Shown: positions 1 through 6,837 of the stretch, piece by piece | How positions within the stretch are numbered: position 1 is the first letter of the stretch | How the letters are laid out: each line of letters opens with the position of its first letter | Source of the DNA: Betaproteobacteria bacterium | GTDB taxonomy: Bacteria > Pseudomonadota > Gammaproteobacteria > Burkholderiales > SG8-41 | Length of the DNA: 11,980 nt | Direction: 5' to 3' | NCBI GenBank assembly: GCA_029883965.1 | Contig: JAOUIN010000048.1 | Span: 1 to 11,980, forward strand | Notes under the pieces: model-generated | The model's input: the letters and a program-made list of their open reading frames with translations, nothing else | Database searches by the model: none | What the model was told of the DNA's origin: nothing | Position numbers and translations under genes: made by a program

Positions 1-316
1 CCCGGTTGGGACTCAGGCTCATCGCGACGGCCATGCCGCCGATGGTGCCCATGATGATGGTGTAACCGTCGGGCGCCGCCTTGGCGACCTGTTCGGTCGC
101 GATCATGCCGCCAGCGCCGGCGCGGTTCTCGACCACCACCTGCTGGCTCAGAGCCGCCGCCATTTTCGGCGCCATCAGCCGCGTCACGATATCGGTCGGT
201 CCCCCCGGCGGAAACGGCACGATCATGCGTACGGGTTTTGCAGGATAGGACTGCGCGGCAACCGCAGAGGCCAGCGGCAACAGCAGCATCAGTAACGTGA
301 CATGTTTTTTCATCAT
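1..316 (-). CDS. Bug/TctC-family tripartite tricarboxylate transporter substrate-binding protein, N-terminal part
   Basis: This is the first 105 residues of a periplasmic solute-binding protein; the rest lies beyond the left edge. The start is ATG at 316-314, directly followed by a second ATG. GAGGAA lies a few bases upstream and fits a ribosome binding site. The N-terminus is a classical signal peptide: MMKKH, then a Leu/Ala-rich core, with likely cleavage after the AVAA at about residue 21. The mature part shows the family signature: PFPPGGPTD near residues 35-43, ENRAGAGG near 65-72 and PDGYT near 83-87. Such proteins bind small carboxylates or related anions for TctAB-type uptake or for signalling. 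The gene lies 22 bp after the glutathione S-transferase stop, so it is probably the third gene of that operon. The ligand cannot be told from the sequence. Family assignment is firm. Confidence 0.93.
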   Translation of the reverse strand, partial: MMKKHVTLLMLLLPLASAVAAQSYPAKPVRMIVPFPPGGPTDIVTRLMAPKMAAALSQQVVVENRAGAGGMIATEQVAKAAPDGYTIIMGTIGGMAVAMSLSPNR

Positions 317-338
317 GGGATTTCCTCGAAAATCTTTT

Positions 339-953
339 TTATTTGTCGACGTGGCGGGTGTCCAGCATGGACGGACGCTGCGCGAAGCCCTGGAACCACG
401 CGGCGAGGCGGTCATGGCCTTTGCGCCAGCCCGTTTCGGCGAAGCGGAAATCAATATAGCCCAGTGCGCAGCCGATCGCGACATGACCGATATTCACCGG
501 GTCTGCAGCCAGGGCATCGGCCTCGCGGTCGAGTGCATCGAGCGCATTGCGCACTTTGAGGTCAAATCCCGCCAGCGTTTCCGGGGATTGCTGCGGCTGC
601 GGGCGTTGCAGTTCGTTGCGCCACAGCACGAGGTTGTCGAGCAGGTTGTTGCCCAGCGCGTGCCGCCTGAGCGCGGTCCAGCGCGCCGGTCCGGATGCCG
701 GGAACAGGCGGGGGCCGTCATGCAGGCTGTCGAGATATTCGCAGATCACGGTGGAGTCATAAAGCGCGCTGCCGTCGTCGAGCATCAGGGTCGGGATCTT
801 GCCCAGCGGATTCACCGGCAGCAGATCGCGGTTGGGCCGGGTCATCATCACCAGCGTGCGCTCGCATTCGATCTGTCCGGCGACGCCGCATTCGTGCGCG
901 GCCACCATGACCTTGCGCACAAACGGCGAGCGCGACGACCAGTAGAGTTTCAC
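339..953 (-). CDS. Glutathione S-transferase family protein
   Basis: A 204-residue cytosolic GST, the usual length. I place the start at GTG 953-951, because the typical beta1 strand begins there (VKLYWSSRSPFVRKV). Longer readings of this frame only run antisense-like into the upstream hydrolase gene. The thioredoxin-like domain covers residues 1-80, with Ser6, Ser7 and Ser9 near the usual catalytic position, the cis-proline motif GKIPTL (Pro54) and the D-S pair (66-67) that binds the glutamyl end of glutathione. The helical domain follows, with IGHVAIGCALGYIDFR-like sequence near 155-170, a typical GST core helix. GTGA shared with the hydrolase stop codon implies translational coupling. The pairing suggests conjugation, dehalogenation or isomerisation in a degradative pathway, but the substrate is unknown. 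GST identity is firm; the class is not determined. Confidence 0.93.
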   Translation of the reverse strand: MKLYWSSRSPFVRKVMVAAHECGVAGQIECERTLVMMTRPNRDLLPVNPLGKIPTLMLDDGSALYDSTVICEYLDSLHDGPRLFPASGPARWTALRRHALGNNLLDNLVLWRNELQRPQPQQSPETLAGFDLKVRNALDALDREADALAADPVNIGHVAIGCALGYIDFRFAETGWRKGHDRLAAWFQGFAQRPSMLDTRHVDK

Positions 954-1738
954 GCGGGCAGTTTCTTCATGTATTCGATGATCGCATCGGCAACGGCGGC
1001 CGGCTGCTCGGGCAGCAGCGCATGTGCGGCGTTGTCGATCCGGGCGAGCGTCACGCGGTCGGCACCCCATTGATCGCGGTAACAGGTCACGCTGTCCGGC
1101 GGGGACAACGGATCGTTTAACGCAAGCACATCCAGTACCAGGGCCGTACCGGCGGTCCACCATTCCGGTTTGGGCGTGGCCTCGGTCGCGTCGCGTTCTG
1201 CGTGCATCACGTCTTCATCCCAGCCGCCGAGCCAGACACGGGCATCGCTGGACGGCGCGAAAAATACATGCCGCAGGTGTTTGAGCCGCACCTCTTCGGG
1301 TAATTCCATCTGGTGGCATTTGTTGATGGAGTCACGCAGGTCCTGCGACAGTGGCCAGGTATGCGTCGCTGCCAGCAGTACTACCGCACGTACCAGTTCC
1401 GGGAAATCTGCGGCCATGGTGCGTGCAACAAAATTGCCGAAGGCGTGTCCGGCGACCACGGTTGCGCCGCCGCCATCGTGTTCGATCACTGCGGCGACGT
1501 CTCGCGCGTAATCGTGCAGCGTGATGTTCTTCAGCGGGCTGCTGCTGCCGCCGAGGCCGCGCGGCTCCGGGCACAGTACGCGGTGGCCCGCAGCGGCCAG
1601 GCGCTGCGCGATATCGTCAAAATCAGCGGCGCCGCGACCCAGTGACGGAAACATCACAATGCGCGGGCCTTTGCCGTAGGCATGGACTGTAATGTGGACT
1701 GAATCGTGCTGGGCGACAAATGTCTGGGCGGGAGGCAT
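950..1738 (-). CDS. Alpha/beta-fold hydrolase with alanine at the nucleophile position
   Basis: A 262-residue alpha/beta-hydrolase-fold protein resembling MhpC/esterase-type members. Fold landmarks visible are the oxyanion-side segment FPSLGRG (30-36), the strand and turn PEPRGLGGSS (58-67), the nucleophile elbow AGHAFGN (96-102), the acid-bearing LALNDPLSP (205-213, Asp209) and the base region NAAHAL (236-241, His239). The elbow reads G-H-A-F-G, not G-x-S-x-G: Ala99 is encoded by GCC, one base from TCC serine. A cap region lies around 130-195. Classical serine-esterase catalysis should therefore be impossible unless another residue substitutes. I have the impression that some relatives share GHAFGN, which would argue for an altered mechanism and against decay, but I cannot confirm it. 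ATG at 1738 has no clear Shine-Dalgarno sequence. It is the first gene of the operon with the GST and Bug genes. Confidence 0.92.
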   Translation of the reverse strand: MPPAQTFVAQHDSVHITVHAYGKGPRIVMFPSLGRGAADFDDIAQRLAAAGHRVLCPEPRGLGGSSSPLKNITLHDYARDVAAVIEHDGGGATVVAGHAFGNFVARTMAADFPELVRAVVLLAATHTWPLSQDLRDSINKCHQMELPEEVRLKHLRHVFFAPSSDARVWLGGWDEDVMHAERDATEATPKPEWWTAGTALVLDVLALNDPLSPPDSVTCYRDQWGADRVTLARIDNAAHALLPEQPAAVADAIIEYMKKLPA

Positions 1739-1774
1739 GGCGGCGCTTTAATCTGACGGGTGATTGAGGTAACG

Positions 1775-1794
1775 ATTCTACCGCGGACGTCCGC
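1775..1794 (-). promoter_or_regulatory. Candidate promoter -10 and palindromic operator upstream of the hydrolase operon
   Basis: Read on the minus strand, TAGAAT (1780-1775) matches five of six bases of the sigma70 -10 box and would start a transcript about 30 nt before the hydrolase ATG. Immediately upstream, where the -35/-10 spacer should be, is the perfect 12-bp palindrome GCGGACGTCCGC (1783-1794). No good -35 box is seen at normal spacing. A weak -35 with a dyad in the spacer is an arrangement used by MerR-type activators, but no such regulator gene is in the window. Short palindromes arise by chance in GC-rich DNA, so this is only a candidate. Confidence 0.3.
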
Positions 1795-1803
1795 CTTACC
1801 CTT

Positions 1804-1835
1804 TCGGTGTTCCAGACTGTGGAGGCTGACACCGA
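1804..1835. repeat. Imperfect hairpin between divergent genes
   Basis: TCGGTGT (1804-1810) pairs perfectly with ACACCGA (1829-1835) across an 18-nt loop, and CAG/CTG inside the loop could add three pairs. It sits between the divergent hydrolase and RIO kinase genes. It could lie in the leader of the kinase transcript or be an operator. There is no U-tract, so it is not an obvious terminator. Confidence 0.3.
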
Positions 1836-1874
1836 TGTCGGGTGAGCACGGGAGGCGTAGCGTAGAATTGGCCG

Positions 1875-2720
1875 ATGAAAACACCCCAGCGCCTGCAGTC
1901 CCTGATCGAAGAAGGCATGATCGACTCGGTCGTGCGCCAGCTCATGAGCGGCAAGGAAGCAACGGTTTACGTGGTGCGCAGCGGTGGCGACACGCTCTGT
2001 GCCAAGGTGTACAAGGAGGCCACACACCGCAGCTTCCGTCAGGCCGTCGATTACACCGAAAATCGCAAAGTCAGAAATTCCCGACAGGCCCGCGCAATGG
2101 CCAAGGGCACCCGCTACGGCCGGGAACAGCAGGAGGCGGTGTGGCAGCGTGCCGAGGTTGACGCGCTGTACCGGCTGGCCGACGCCGGTGTGCGTGTGCC
2201 GACACCCTACAATTTTCTTGATGGCGTGCTGTTGATGGAACTGGTGAGCGACGAGCATGGCGAGGCCGCGCCGCGGCTGAACGACGTGGCGTTTACACCT
2301 GAGGAAGCCCGCGCGCACCATGCGATGCTGTTGCTGCAGGTGGTGCGCATGCTCTGTGCCGGCGTCATCCACGGTGACCTTTCGGAATTCAACATTCTGC
2401 TGGCGGCGGACGGCCCGGTGATCATCGATCTGCCGCAAGCCGTCGATGCCTCGGGCAACAATCATGCTGCCCGCATGCTGCTGCGTGACGTAGCCAATCT
2501 GCGCGATTACTTCGGCCGCTATGCGTCGGAACTGCTGATGACCGATTACGGTCCCGAGATCTGGGATTTGTATCAGCGCGGCGAACTGGATACTGATGTG
2601 GTGCTCACCGGCCGCTACGAACACAAGGCCGGGGCAGTGGACATGGAGAGCATCATGCGGGAGATCGACGATGCGCGCGCCGAAGAGGCCGCGCGCGTGG
2701 TGCGGATGCAGACGGTCTGA
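1875..2720 (+). CDS. RIO-type atypical serine/threonine protein kinase
   Basis: A complete 281-residue RIO1-like kinase of the bacterial type. Visible landmarks are the degenerate phosphate loop SGKEATVYVV (25-34), the ATP-anchoring lysine in LCAKVYK (Lys44), the RIO-specific flexible region rich in basic residues (about 48-85), the hinge MELVS (121-125), the catalytic loop HGDLSEFNIL (166-175, Asp168, Asn173) and the metal-binding IIDLPQAVD (183-191, Asp185), which replaces the DFG of ordinary kinases. All catalytic residues are present, so activity is expected. In archaea and eukaryotes RIO kinases act in ribosome maturation; the bacterial role is poorly known and I infer nothing more specific. 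The gene is transcribed alone, divergent from the hydrolase operon. Its 3' end overlaps the reading frame of the broken ycaO gene on the other strand by 68 bp. No strong ribosome binding site lies close before ATG 1875. Confidence 0.95.
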   Translation: MKTPQRLQSLIEEGMIDSVVRQLMSGKEATVYVVRSGGDTLCAKVYKEATHRSFRQAVDYTENRKVRNSRQARAMAKGTRYGREQQEAVWQRAEVDALYRLADAGVRVPTPYNFLDGVLLMELVSDEHGEAAPRLNDVAFTPEEARAHHAMLLLQVVRMLCAGVIHGDLSEFNILLAADGPVIIDLPQAVDASGNNHAARMLLRDVANLRDYFGRYASELLMTDYGPEIWDLYQRGELDTDVVLTGRYEHKAGAVDMESIMREIDDARAEEAARVVRMQTV

Positions 2721-3441
2721 TACAGCGCTGGTTCAGGCGGCGGTTAAACAACTTGTCGTAAGCGGCCAGCAGCGTCTGGTGCATGGCGCTGCCTTGCATA
2801 TCCGCACCCAGGGTATCCAGGCCGAAAAATTTCTCGCTGTGATCGAGCGGTGCTTCCGCCTGGCGCAGGGTTTTCGCGCCATAAAGCAGCTGCAGCGAAC
2901 GACGATAGTTTTCCGTATTGTCCAGATTCATCAGGCTTTCGATGCAGCGGTACACTAGCACGCGTGCCGGTTTCATTTCCTGGAAGTGACGGATCCAGTC
3001 GCAGCCCTCGCGAGTGGATTCCTCGTCGCCGATGGCCAGGGCCAGCAGCGTCTTCAGTTCGCCGATGCGAAATTCCTTCCATACGGTATCCACCGAAATG
3101 GCCAGCCCGAGGATTTCCCACAGCGGCCGCTCGTAATTCAGGTTCAGGGTCTGCAGGTCGGGCAGCAACGCTTTTAATTCGTCGTCGCTCAACCCCGGCA
3201 GTCTGACTAGGGCCGGGCGTATGTGGTTACCGATGCTGTTGTTTTCCCACGCCAGACCTTTCACCGGATAAATTTCAGACATTCCGTGTACCAGGATGCG
3301 GCAGCTGTAGGCGCCCTGTTCGGTACAGTTTGCGACATAGATGTCCTTGCCCTCGGCTTTTATGCATTCGCACAGCCAGGCGTAGTCCTCCACAGCCTCG
3401 AAAATTGTCCTGTGAAAACTCGCGGGCGCTTGTATTCCTGA
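2653..3441 (-). pseudogene. ycaO: 5'-truncated YcaO-type protein (C-terminal part only)
   Basis: The frame encodes the C-terminal part of a YcaO-family protein (the E. coli YcaO type, which helps RimO beta-methylthiolate ribosomal protein S12). The clearest match is CRILVHGMSEIYPVKGLAWENN, part of the YcaO core, followed by helical repeats typical of the C-terminal extension (TVWKEFRIGELKTLLALAIGDEE and after). Homologues are roughly 570-730 residues; only about 260 codons remain. Reading upstream, the frame stays open only to 3441 and meets TGA 3444-3442, which is the stop of the neighbouring gene in the same frame. The only start inside is GTG 3393, well within the domain. The last 22 codons are antisense to the RIO kinase gene and low-complexity (Arg/Pro/Ala), so the native stop may also be lost. 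Homology may begin near FHRTIFEAV (about 3417). The N-terminal half, with the ATP-binding residues, is missing, so I call it a deletion remnant. Confidence 0.8.
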
Positions 3442-4344
3442 TCAGCTGTAACCCTTGATGAGGTGCCCGGGAAAATGTGAACTGCAGGCCATGACATGTG
3501 TGATGGCTTCGCGATCATATTCATCGCCGGAATGGTAAGTCTCGAAAAACGCATGGAGCCTGCCGACACGATCTGGCATCGCGTTCGCAGCCTGCAAGCC
3601 GATCGAAACACCGTAATTGGTAAACGCAAACTTGACATTGTGGTGCCCGGGCTCACGGCAGAAATAGCCTTCATCCACCCACATATTGTCAAGTATGGCC
3701 AGGCATCGCGCGCGTTGCGTCACTGCCCAGCTTTCTTCAGGGAAGAACTGGGTCATCCACAGCATCATGCCTATGCCCAGATCCTGGGTGATGGCCAGTT
3801 GCGGGGCAGCGTGTTCGATCAGCAGCCGCATTTCGCTGATCTCACGAGAGAGTGCGGTTTCATCCAGCAGGCGGTATGAGATGTAGCCATCGAAGGCATC
3901 CAGCGCGCCAAATCCATATCCTGGATATGGGCTGCTCAAATCCTCGTTCATTTTCCAGACGACGCCGCGGCGGGGGATGACAAACGCGTCATGAATCTGC
4001 TTCGCCAGGTCCACGCCTTTGTGTTTGTAGTCCGGAATCTCGCGCCCAAGAACGCCGAGCGCATAAAGCCACATGGCAAGGTAGTGAAAGTACTGACCGT
4101 CGCGATCAGGCGCTTCTCCGATGCGAATGCCGCGCGTGCGCCCGAGTACGCGATCGACTTCCGCGACCAGCCATTCCGCCTCGTCAAGGTACCGGCGTCG
4201 TCCCGACTCGGCGTGCAAAGAGACCAGCAGGACGACACCGAAGGCATCGGTCCACAGATACCTGCGGCCGTTCGGCCAGATATGGTCGGAACGCATCCAC
4301 GCCAGTTTCTCTTCGACATAGCGCAGGTCGTTGCAGACGGTCAT
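3442..4344 (-). CDS. Protein of unknown function, possibly (alpha/alpha)6-barrel-like
   Basis: A 300-residue protein whose function I do not recognise. The start chosen is ATG 4344, 16 bp after the stop of the upstream methyltransferase/esterase fusion; GAGGGG overlapping that stop is a plausible ribosome binding site. A longer reading to 4422 would overlap the upstream gene. The sequence is rich in Trp, Tyr, His and acidic residues arranged in amphipathic helices: LWTDAFGVVLL (30-40), RDGQYFHYLAMWLYALG (81-97), VVWKMNEDLSSPYPGYGFGALDAFDGYISYRLLD (129 on), then HHNVKFAFTNYGVSIGLQAA (234-253) and a C-terminal HVMACSSHFPGH (283-294). Paired helices ending in aromatic/acidic turns recall six-hairpin glycosidase or epimerase folds, but this is only an impression. 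It has no signal peptide or membrane segment. Tight spacing says it is co-transcribed and probably works with the fusion protein. Confidence 0.8.
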   Translation of the reverse strand: MTVCNDLRYVEEKLAWMRSDHIWPNGRRYLWTDAFGVVLLVSLHAESGRRRYLDEAEWLVAEVDRVLGRTRGIRIGEAPDRDGQYFHYLAMWLYALGVLGREIPDYKHKGVDLAKQIHDAFVIPRRGVVWKMNEDLSSPYPGYGFGALDAFDGYISYRLLDETALSREISEMRLLIEHAAPQLAITQDLGIGMMLWMTQFFPEESWAVTQRARCLAILDNMWVDEGYFCREPGHHNVKFAFTNYGVSIGLQAANAMPDRVGRLHAFFETYHSGDEYDREAITHVMACSSHFPGHLIKGYS

Positions 4345-4360
4345 GATCTGCAGCGGCCCC

Positions 4361-6364
4361 TCACAAGCCGAATGGATAGGTATCCGGAAGCCCCTCGAGT
4401 TCCTCGGTCTCGAACGGCGCAATGGCTTCGGTCTTGTCGAACCAGATGTATTCGTCGAACTGGCGGGGGAGCACTGCCTGGAAATAATGGCTTTGCAGTT
4501 CCGTCTCGGGCCGGTAAATCACGCCGATGGCCCGCTCGAGCCGTGGTTTCGACAGCACGCTGATTAGGCCCGCGGTTTTGGGTTCGCGCAAAGGCAGCAG
4601 AACGCGCGCGCCGCCGGCCTCATGAAATAAGTTCTCGTAGCTTTGCGGCAAAGCGGGCCGGACCGCTTTGATTTCCATTGGACCATCCCAGTCGGAGGCC
4701 GCAGCGACTGTTCCGCTGTTGGTTCCGAAGCCGATGGAATACGCGGCGCTGCCGAATTCCTCCCGGCACAAATGTCCGATGTTGTATTCCCCGCGGGCAG
4801 ACATCTCGGTTGCCGCAGAGTCGCCCACATGCGAATTGTGCGCCCATACAATCGCTTTGCTCTCGGGGCCGTGGAAATGCAGAAGGTTCTGCAAAGTACC
4901 GAACATGTGGGTATCGCGCAGATTCCAGGAAGCGCGCGAGCCGTAGTACATGATCCGGTAATATTGTTCGGCACTCGCCACCAGCTTCGCGTTCTGCACG
5001 ACATCGAGAAAGCGCTCTCCATCATGTTCGGCGTAGGCTCGGCGCTTTTGCAGCAGTTCCGACAGCATGCCAACCACTTCGTGCTCGCAGGTCTGATAGG
5101 CGCCCGTCAGCGCTGCGTGCCCGTAGGTGGCAGGGTCCGCCTGCCACGGGGTCAGGCATCCGTAACGCTGGCGTGCGACCGTTGCGGTTTGCGGATCGAC
5201 GTCGTCCAGGTAGCTCAGGATTGACTGAATGGAGCTGAAAAGACTGTAGAGGTCGAGACCATGAAATGCAACCCGCTCGCCGGGTTCGACGCGGCCGTTG
5301 CGATTGCGCAGCCAGTCGACAAATTCCCGCACTTCATGATTGCGCCACATCCAGGTGGGAAAGCGGGCGAATGCTGTCCATTCGGAAGCCGGGTAGGTGG
5401 CATGCCGAACGTAGTGGTCGATGCGCGCTGCATCAGGCCAATCGCCCTCAATGGCGATGAAAGAGAACCCCTTGTGTTCAATCAGTGCGCGCGAGATTTG
5501 TTCTCGCATCCGGTAAAACTCGGAAGTGCCATGGGAGGCTTCACCGAGTAGCACCACGCGCGCGTTGCCGATCCGCCGGAGCAGGGGTTCGAGGTCCGTT
5601 GAAGCAATCGATTCAAATGCTTCGCACGAGGCCGCGATGGTCTTTTCGGGCGTTTCCACTCCCCCTGCAATTCCGCGACGGTGTACCGGAGTTGCTGGTT
5701 CATCCGTCGGTGTGGCCCAGCCTTCCGCGCCCACCAGCGGTACGAACCGGACATCGGCAATATCTTCGGTCTTGTATTGAAGTTCCGAAAGCCGCGTCAC
5801 CCGCACCAGCTCCTGGACGCGCCGGTCGACTCCGACCGGAACCACCAGCCGTCCACCGATTTTAAGCTGGGATTTCAGCGACTCCGGGACTTCGGGGCCG
5901 CCCGCGGCAACCACGATAGCGTCGTAAGGTGCGTGATCGTCCCAGCCGCGCGTGCCGTCGGCATGCATCACGTGCACATTCCGGTATCCGAGGTCGGACA
6001 GTACCGTCGCCGCTTTTTCGGCGAGCTGACCGATGCGTTCGACGGTGTAGACTTCACTGGCAATTTGCGCCAGAACTGCCGCTGCGTATCCCGACCCTGT
6101 GCCGATTTCGAGTACTTTTTCACCGCCCTTGAGTGCCAGTGCCTCGGTCATCAGTGCGACGATATAAGGTTGCGAGATCGTTTGACCTTCAGCTATCGGC
6201 AGTGGCGCATCCTGATAGGCGAATTCATGCAGATGCAGGGGCAGAAAAGCTTCCCTTGGAACGGCCTGCATCGCGTCAAGAACCCACTGCGAGCGGATGC
6301 CGCGACCAGCGATGTGATTCTCAATCATCGCGGCGCGGCGTCGTGAAAAATTGATCGTGTTCAT
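4361..6364 (-). CDS. Fusion of protein-L-isoaspartate O-methyltransferase and erythromycin esterase-type hydrolase
   Basis: A 667-residue, two-domain cytosolic protein. Residues 1-216 form a complete PCMT: substrate-side QDAPLPIAEGQTISQPY (51-67), SAM motif I VLEIGTGSGYAAA (84-96), the VYTVER strand (105-110) and the usual terminal VRFVPLVGAEGW (205-216). This enzyme methylates L-isoaspartyl residues for protein repair. A roughly 30-residue linker leads to an erythromycin-esterase/ChaN-like domain (about 246-660). Its key residues match the EreB spacing: Glu275 and His278 in GEASHGTSEFY, Arg287, Glu306 in IEGDWPD, and His509/His512 in HNSHVGD. Both active sites look intact. Such domains hydrolyse macrolide lactones in EreA/EreB, but most genomic relatives have unknown substrates, so resistance should not be assumed. 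ATG 6364 is preceded by a weak AAAGG. It forms an operon with the 300-residue protein downstream. Confidence 0.93.
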   Translation of the reverse strand: MNTINFSRRRAAMIENHIAGRGIRSQWVLDAMQAVPREAFLPLHLHEFAYQDAPLPIAEGQTISQPYIVALMTEALALKGGEKVLEIGTGSGYAAAVLAQIASEVYTVERIGQLAEKAATVLSDLGYRNVHVMHADGTRGWDDHAPYDAIVVAAGGPEVPESLKSQLKIGGRLVVPVGVDRRVQELVRVTRLSELQYKTEDIADVRFVPLVGAEGWATPTDEPATPVHRRGIAGGVETPEKTIAASCEAFESIASTDLEPLLRRIGNARVVLLGEASHGTSEFYRMREQISRALIEHKGFSFIAIEGDWPDAARIDHYVRHATYPASEWTAFARFPTWMWRNHEVREFVDWLRNRNGRVEPGERVAFHGLDLYSLFSSIQSILSYLDDVDPQTATVARQRYGCLTPWQADPATYGHAALTGAYQTCEHEVVGMLSELLQKRRAYAEHDGERFLDVVQNAKLVASAEQYYRIMYYGSRASWNLRDTHMFGTLQNLLHFHGPESKAIVWAHNSHVGDSAATEMSARGEYNIGHLCREEFGSAAYSIGFGTNSGTVAAASDWDGPMEIKAVRPALPQSYENLFHEAGGARVLLPLREPKTAGLISVLSKPRLERAIGVIYRPETELQSHYFQAVLPRQFDEYIWFDKTEAIAPFETEELEGLPDTYPFGL

Positions 6365-6837
6365 CTGTGGTGCCTTTATGTGGCCGTTCGAGTGGCCTGA
6401 GTCCTTTTCGGGCGGATTGTCGATACCCTTTGCCGCGCTGGCTTTTCAGTATCAACGTGTCGTGGCTATTCGAATTGATGTTTGTCAAGTTTTTAGCACT
6501 ACCGTCCTGCGAATTCGTCCATTGGGGAACAACACCGATCAGGAGTCTGTTGCAGGCAGTATGCGCACGGGCGGCAAAGGGCCGCTTGCTGAACGCGCTG
6601 TGGCACCGGCTTTGATGTGGATCAATGACGGCGGAAATGCTTCTCAACAAACTCCACGAATGGCAACTGATGTGATCGGGCATGAATTCTCCCGCGGCAT
6701 GGCGATGTCGGGGGTGGTGAGTCCGGTGCCGGATGAATCTTTGTGGACTGGTAATGCGTTGTATCGCTTTTTCTGATGATGGTGCATGCAGCCGGTGCGA
6801 AGGATTGCAGCATCAGGGATTGAGGGCATGAAGGAAT
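6365..6837. other. Intergenic region of 473 bp between divergent genes
   Basis: No recognisable gene lies here on either strand; open frames exist but resemble nothing. On the minus strand a perfect TTGACA (6488-6483) lies about 120 bp before the PCMT fusion, but no good -10 box stands at normal distance. A TGGCAC at 6601-6606 followed after five bases by TTGA recalls a sigma54 site facing the dehydrogenase remnant, but the -12 GC is absent. GCGGC/GCCGC (around 6570-6585) can form a small stem without a U-tract. The size suggests a control region, or decayed sequence accompanying the broken dehydrogenase. Confidence 0.4.

Noticed and set aside
297..1073. Long plus-strand open frames across the GST and hydrolase genes
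   Set aside because: They are antisense shadows of well-recognised minus-strand genes in GC-rich DNA and have no family features.
1863..1868. TAGAAT seven bases before the RIO kinase ATG, suggesting leaderless transcription
   Set aside because: There is no -35 at correct spacing; a five-of-six hexamer is too common to support this.
1623..2624. Long minus-strand open frame opposite the RIO kinase
   Set aside because: It is antisense to a clearly conserved kinase gene and its predicted residues match no family.
3394..3444. Possible stop-codon readthrough or selenocysteine at TGA 3444-3442, joining the 300-residue protein to YcaO in one frame
   Set aside because: The upstream protein ends plausibly, there is no recognisable SECIS-like hairpin, and a joined protein would still lack the YcaO N-terminal half. 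A deletion junction explains it better.
3914..3930. Perfect 8-bp inverted repeat CCATATCC-T-GGATATGG
   Set aside because: It lies within the coding sequence and encodes PYPGYG; it is adequately explained by codons.
4361..6364. Annotation as a macrolide resistance gene
   Set aside because: The active-site residues match the superfamily, but fusion to a repair methyltransferase and a chromosomal stress-type context do not support a resistance role.
6483..6488. TTGACA on the minus strand as -35 of the PCMT fusion promoter
   Set aside because: No acceptable -10 box at 15-19 bp spacing.
6601..6615. Sigma54-like site TGGCAC-N5-TTGA facing the dehydrogenase remnant
   Set aside because: The -12 element lacks the essential GC, and the gene is about 220 bp away and broken.
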